NCBI RefSeq assembly: GCF_003574445.1 | Contig: NZ_KZ984559.1 | Coordinates: forward strand, 222,311-286,310 | Direction of reading: 5' to 3' | Length of the DNA: 64,000 nucleotides | From: Streptomyces sp. YIM 130001 | Lineage (GTDB): Bacteria > Actinomycetota > Actinomycetes > Streptomycetales > Streptomycetaceae | In this document: positions 60,695-64,000 of the stretch, piece after piece | How positions within the stretch are numbered: the first letter of the stretch is position 1 | Layout of the letters: every line of letters starts with the position of its first letter | Notes under the pieces: generated by a model | The model's database searches: none | What the model was told of the DNA's origin: nothing | Seen by the model: only the letters and a program-made list of their open reading frames with translations | Position numbers and translations under genes: made by a program

Positions 60695-63190
60695 TCACCG
60701 GCCGGCGCTGTCCACGACGGCGGACCACTCGTCCAGGAGCGACTGCGCCGAAGCGTCGTCGGGGCCCTCGGCCCAGAGGTGGGTGACTGCTTCCGCGGGG
60801 TCGGGGAGCACCATGATCCAGCGCCCGTCGGTCTCGACGACCCGTACCCCGTCCGTGGTGTCCACAGCCCGGTCGCCCGCCGCCTCCACGACCGTTCGCA
60901 TCACGAGACCCTTCACCGCCCAGGGAGTCGCCAGGTCCCTGCGCAGCACATGCGCACGCGGGATCCGCGCGTCGATCTGGCTCAGTGTGAGCTGCGTCCG
61001 TGCCACAAGACCGATGAGCCGTACGAACGCGGCCGCACCGTCGAACACCCCGCTGAACTCCGGGATGATGAAACCGCCGCGCCCGTCACCACCGAAGATG
61101 GCACCCTCGCTGCGCCCCACCCGTGTCAGGTCGTCGGGCGACGTCGTCGTCCAGTCGACCTGCGTGCCGTGGTACGCCGCGACCTGTTCCGCGATACGCG
61201 TCGTCGTGACGGGCAGGGCAACCCGCCCGCTACGCCGCTCCGCGGCGACCAGATCGAGCAGGACGAGCAGCGCACGATCGTCCTCGACGATCCGCCCCTT
61301 CTCATCCACCAGGGACAACCGCTCGCCGACCGGGTCGAATCGCACGCCGAAATCGGCCCGGGCCGACGCCACGATCTCGCCGAGCCGCACCAGACCGGCC
61401 CGGCGGGCGTCACGCGTCTCCGTGGGCCGGGACTCGTCGAGGCCCGGGTTGACGGTCAGCGCATCCACACCGAGCCGACCGAGCAGGCTGGGCAGCACGA
61501 GTCCGGCACTGCCATTGGATGCGTCCACGACAACCTTGAGGCCCGACTCCCGGACCCCGCTCGTGTTCACGTTCCGCAGCAGCGATCCCGTGTACGAGTC
61601 GTAGACGCTCGACGGGAAGTGCAGATCGCCGATCTCCCCGGGGAAAGCGCGCCGGTACTCCTGCCGGGCATAGACCCGGTCCAGCTTGCGCTGACTGGCC
61701 TGCGAGAGGTCAGACCCCGTCCCGTCGAAGAACATGATGTCGACCGAGTCCGGAACCCCCGGAGTCGTACGGATCATGATGCCGCCGGCGCTACCGCGCG
61801 CGGTCTGCTGCCTCGCCACCGGCAACGGCACGTTCTCCAGATCCCGTACGTCGATGGCGCTCGTCTGCAGCGCCGAGATCACGGCCCGCTTCAGAGCCCG
61901 CGCACCTCTCGAGTGGTCTCGTGCCGTCGTGACGGTCGAGCCCTTCTTCAGCGTCGTCGCATAGGCGCCGGCCAGCCGCACGGCCAGCTCAGGAGTGATC
62001 TCCACGTTGATGATCCCGGAGACACCCCTGGCCCCGAATAGATGCGCCTGTCCCCTGGACTCCCAGATCACCGAGGTGTTGACGAACGCACCCGCCTCGA
62101 TGGTCTTGAACGGATAGACCCGGACGTTCCCCTGGACGATCGATTCCTCGCCGATGAAGCACTCGTCGCCGATCACCGCCCCGTCCTCGATGCGGGAGGC
62201 TCGCATGACATCGGTGTTCTTGCCGATCACACAGCCGCGGAGATTGCTCTGCGGGCCGATGTACACGTTGTCGTGCACCACGCTCTTGTGCAGGAACGCT
62301 CCGCTCTTCACGACCACGTTGGACCCGATGACCGTGTGCTCGCGGATCTCCACGTCGGCTTCGACCTTGGCGTAGTCCCCGATATAGAGCGGCCCACGCA
62401 GCACCGCGTCCGGGTGTACCTCGGCTCCTTCGGCAACCCAGACTCCCGGTGAGATCTCGAAGCCGTCGAGTTCCACATCGACCTTGCCCTCGAGGACGTC
62501 GGCCTGCGCCTTCACATAACTCTCGTGGGTGCCTACGTCCTCCCAGTAGCCCTCGGCGATATAGCCGTATACGGGCTTACCCTCCTTCATCAACTCAGGA
62601 AAAACGTCTCCCGACCAGTCGACGGACACATCCGGGTCCACGTAGTCGAAAACTTCCGGTTCCATCACGTAGATTCCGGTATTGACGGTGTCGGAGAAGA
62701 CCTGCCCCCAGGTGGGCTTCTCCAGGAAGCGCTCCACCTTGCCGTCCTCGTCCACGATGGTGATGCCGAACTCCAGAGGATTGGGCACCCGCGTGAGGCA
62801 CACCGTGACCAGCGCACCCTTTTCCTTGTGGAAATTGATGAGATCGGTCAGATCGAAATCCGTTAGCGCGTCCCCGGAAATCACGACGAAGGCATCGTCC
62901 TTGAGCGCCTCCTCGGCATTCTTCACGCTCCCCGCGGTCCCGAGTGGCTTCTCCTCATTGGCATAGGTGAGCTCCATACCGAGCTCTTCTCCATCACCGA
63001 AATAGTTCCTCACCAAAGAAGCAAGGAACTGTACGGTGACCACGGTCTCGGTGAGCCCATGCCGCTTGAGCAGCCGAAGCACGTGCTCCATAATCGGCCG
63101 GTTTGCCACCGGCAGGAGCGGCTTGGGCATGCTCGAGGTCATGGGGCGAAGGCGTGTGCCTTCGCCTCCAGCCATCACGACGGCCTTCAT
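60695..63190 (-). CDS. Mannose-1-phosphate guanylyltransferase fused to a degenerate phosphomannomutase domain
   Basis: An 831-residue protein. Residues 1-235 are a nucleotidyltransferase with the signature GGEGTRLRPMTSSMPKPLLP, PLGTAGSVKNAEEAL and the metal Asp in ISGDALTDFD. Residues about 250-370 are a left-handed beta helix (VHPDAVLRGPLYIGDYAKVE). Residues about 380-831 resemble phosphomannomutase. The catalytic phosphoserine loop, normally T-A-S-H-N-P, reads IMIRTTPGVPDSVDI, and the Mg loop D-x-D-x-D-R reads FDPVGERLSLVD, so this half looks inactive. The ATG at 63190 has AAGGAGG 11 nt upstream. It likely makes GDP-mannose or a related sugar nucleotide; the mutase half may be structural or regulatory. 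Confidence 0.9.
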   Translation of the reverse strand: MKAVVMAGGEGTRLRPMTSSMPKPLLPVANRPIMEHVLRLLKRHGLTETVVTVQFLASLVRNYFGDGEELGMELTYANEEKPLGTAGSVKNAEEALKDDAFVVISGDALTDFDLTDLINFHKEKGALVTVCLTRVPNPLEFGITIVDEDGKVERFLEKPTWGQVFSDTVNTGIYVMEPEVFDYVDPDVSVDWSGDVFPELMKEGKPVYGYIAEGYWEDVGTHESYVKAQADVLEGKVDVELDGFEISPGVWVAEGAEVHPDAVLRGPLYIGDYAKVEADVEIREHTVIGSNVVVKSGAFLHKSVVHDNVYIGPQSNLRGCVIGKNTDVMRASRIEDGAVIGDECFIGEESIVQGNVRVYPFKTIEAGAFVNTSVIWESRGQAHLFGARGVSGIINVEITPELAVRLAGAYATTLKKGSTVTTARDHSRGARALKRAVISALQTSAIDVRDLENVPLPVARQQTARGSAGGIMIRTTPGVPDSVDIMFFDGTGSDLSQASQRKLDRVYARQEYRRAFPGEIGDLHFPSSVYDSYTGSLLRNVNTSGVRESGLKVVVDASNGSAGLVLPSLLGRLGVDALTVNPGLDESRPTETRDARRAGLVRLGEIVASARADFGVRFDPVGERLSLVDEKGRIVEDDRALLVLLDLVAAERRSGRVALPVTTTRIAEQVAAYHGTQVDWTTTSPDDLTRVGRSEGAIFGGDGRGGFIIPEFSGVFDGAAAFVRLIGLVARTQLTLSQIDARIPRAHVLRRDLATPWAVKGLVMRTVVEAAGDRAVDTTDGVRVVETDGRWIMVLPDPAEAVTHLWAEGPDDASAQSLLDEWSAVVDSAGR

Positions 63191-63304
63191 GTCGGAAGCG
63201 TCCTCCTTGAAGAGACGACTGTCTTGCCGACCAGGCCCGTCCGGAAGTGCCCGCTCAGATCGGGTGCGAGCCGACCGCCTCTTTACGGCCACGAATGGGC
63301 GGGC

Positions 63305-63913
63305 TCAATCGGCCTGGGAGTCCGCCCTGACCAGGCGGCGGACCTGAACCACGTAGAGGATCCCTGCCCACCAGTACAGCGTCGTACCCCAACCGGCGAA
63401 CGCCCATCCGAAAATAGCAGCGAGTGAGCCGAGCCAGCCACTCGAGCCGCTGAGCAGAAGGAGCGGGAAGGCATACATCAGGTTGAACGTCGCTGCCTTG
63501 CCGAGGAAGTTCACCTGCGGCGGCGGATACCCGTGCCGGCGAAGGATGCCCACCATGACCAGCAGCATCAGCTCGCGTGCGAGCAGTAGCCCGGTCAACC
63601 AGAGAGGCAGGATCTCCCGCCAGGTGAGCCCGACGAGAGTCGACAGAATGTAGAGCCGGTCGGCAGCCGGATCGAGCAGCCGGCCAAGCTTGCTGATCTG
63701 GTTCCATCGACGCGCCAGCTTGCCGTCGAGATAGTCGCTGATGCCGCTCAGCATGAGCACCACCAGCGCCCACACGTCACAGTTCGGGCCGCCGAAGACC
63801 GGCCACAGAATCAGCCACAGGAACACGGGCACGCCGACGAGGCGAGCCATGCTCAGGATGTTGGGGATGGTGAGCACCCGGTCCGTCTGAACTCGGGTCT
63901 CCTGGACCTCCAC
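63305..63913 (-). CDS. CDP-alcohol phosphatidyltransferase
   Basis: A 202-residue membrane enzyme of phospholipid synthesis. The complete CDP-alcohol signature is visible: DYLDGKLARRWNQISKLGRL followed by LDPAADR (D-G-x2-A-R-x8-G-x3-D-x3-D). About six hydrophobic spans are present. Family members swap CMP from a CDP-diacylglycerol for an alcohol such as glycerol-3-phosphate or inositol phosphate. In the conserved cluster this gene is usually labelled PgsA-like, but the true acceptor is not settled. The GTG at 63913 has AGGAGG at 8 nt. The 33 bp to the right end of the window beyond the open frame hold nothing recognisable. Confidence 0.92.
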   Translation of the reverse strand: MEVQETRVQTDRVLTIPNILSMARLVGVPVFLWLILWPVFGGPNCDVWALVVLMLSGISDYLDGKLARRWNQISKLGRLLDPAADRLYILSTLVGLTWREILPLWLTGLLLARELMLLVMVGILRRHGYPPPQVNFLGKAATFNLMYAFPLLLLSGSSGWLGSLAAIFGWAFAGWGTTLYWWAGILYVVQVRRLVRADSQAD

Positions 63914-64000
63914 CCGGGGGCCTCCTGTGGGGAACGTGCCGACGATGCCCCATGACTTTACCCGCATGGCGGGCCCACTCGTGCAGAGGGGTCCTGCCGG

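Overview
The window is chromosomal DNA from a high-GC actinomycete, almost certainly Streptomyces or a close relative. The evidence is the very high GC at third codon positions, frequent GTG and TTG starts, AGGAGG-type ribosome binding sites and actinobacterial families such as DUF5999, PadR, MocR and the FHA/FtsR/DUF881 cluster. The right end also matches the conserved actinobacterial order gcvP - dinB - MerR - bifunctional nuclease - FtsR - FHA protein - DUF881 - small basic protein - DUF881 - sugar nucleotidyltransferase - CDP-alcohol phosphatidyltransferase. I saw no rRNA, tRNA, CRISPR array, complete insertion sequence or prophage.

Layout. Bases 1-4.6 kb hold a truncated Gfo/Idh/MocA oxidoreductase and an FAD monooxygenase divergent from a TetR regulator with clear operators, a lipoprotein, a TPR protein and a decayed MerR-like regulator. 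Bases 4.7-8 kb are a threonine-to-glycine operon (tdh-kbl-LysR). Bases 8-15 kb hold ung, an orphan peptide-type binding lipoprotein, a two-SDR operon including fabG, a DUF3037/HipA-like kinase pair and a uridine-kinase-like P-loop protein. Bases 15.3-17.5 kb are a small protein translationally coupled to a two-component system. Bases 18.1-23.8 kb look like one 5-oxoproline (pyroglutamate) locus: a GntR/FCD regulator, an MFS transporter and pxpA-pxpB-pxpC, with a related palindrome in front of the transporter and of the pxp operon. Bases 23.8-26.5 kb encode an unusual protein of about 914 residues with a cytoplasmic-looking module, one membrane segment and a type-1 periplasmic-binding fold.

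Bases 27-49 kb are accessory: a frameshifted ketopantoate-reductase-like gene next to a TetR regulator, a methyltransferase, a Rieske protein, an isochorismatase-fold protein lacking its catalytic residues, two flavin/F420-oxidase-fold proteins, a MocR regulator, three EamA exporters, PadR, Clp-N, SRPBCC, GNAT, SDR and PhzF proteins, a CPBP membrane protease divergent from a membrane-anchored binding-protein/VWA fusion, and a glutamate-cysteine-ligase-like enzyme. Bases 49-64 kb are core genome: gcvP under a tandem glycine riboswitch, dinB and the FHA/FtsR/DUF881 cell-division-linked cluster, ending with a nucleotidyltransferase whose fused phosphomannomutase domain appears to be inactive.

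Shared themes. Glycine metabolism appears twice: tdh-kbl makes glycine and gcvP, under its riboswitch, breaks it down. Several regulators sit divergent from their likely targets over visible palindromes (TetR/monooxygenase, GntR/MFS-pxp, MocR/PPOX, LysR/EamA). At least two genes are broken (MerR-like remnant, panE-like gene), and several intergenic stretches of 0.4-1 kb carry short tandem repeats and no recognisable gene.
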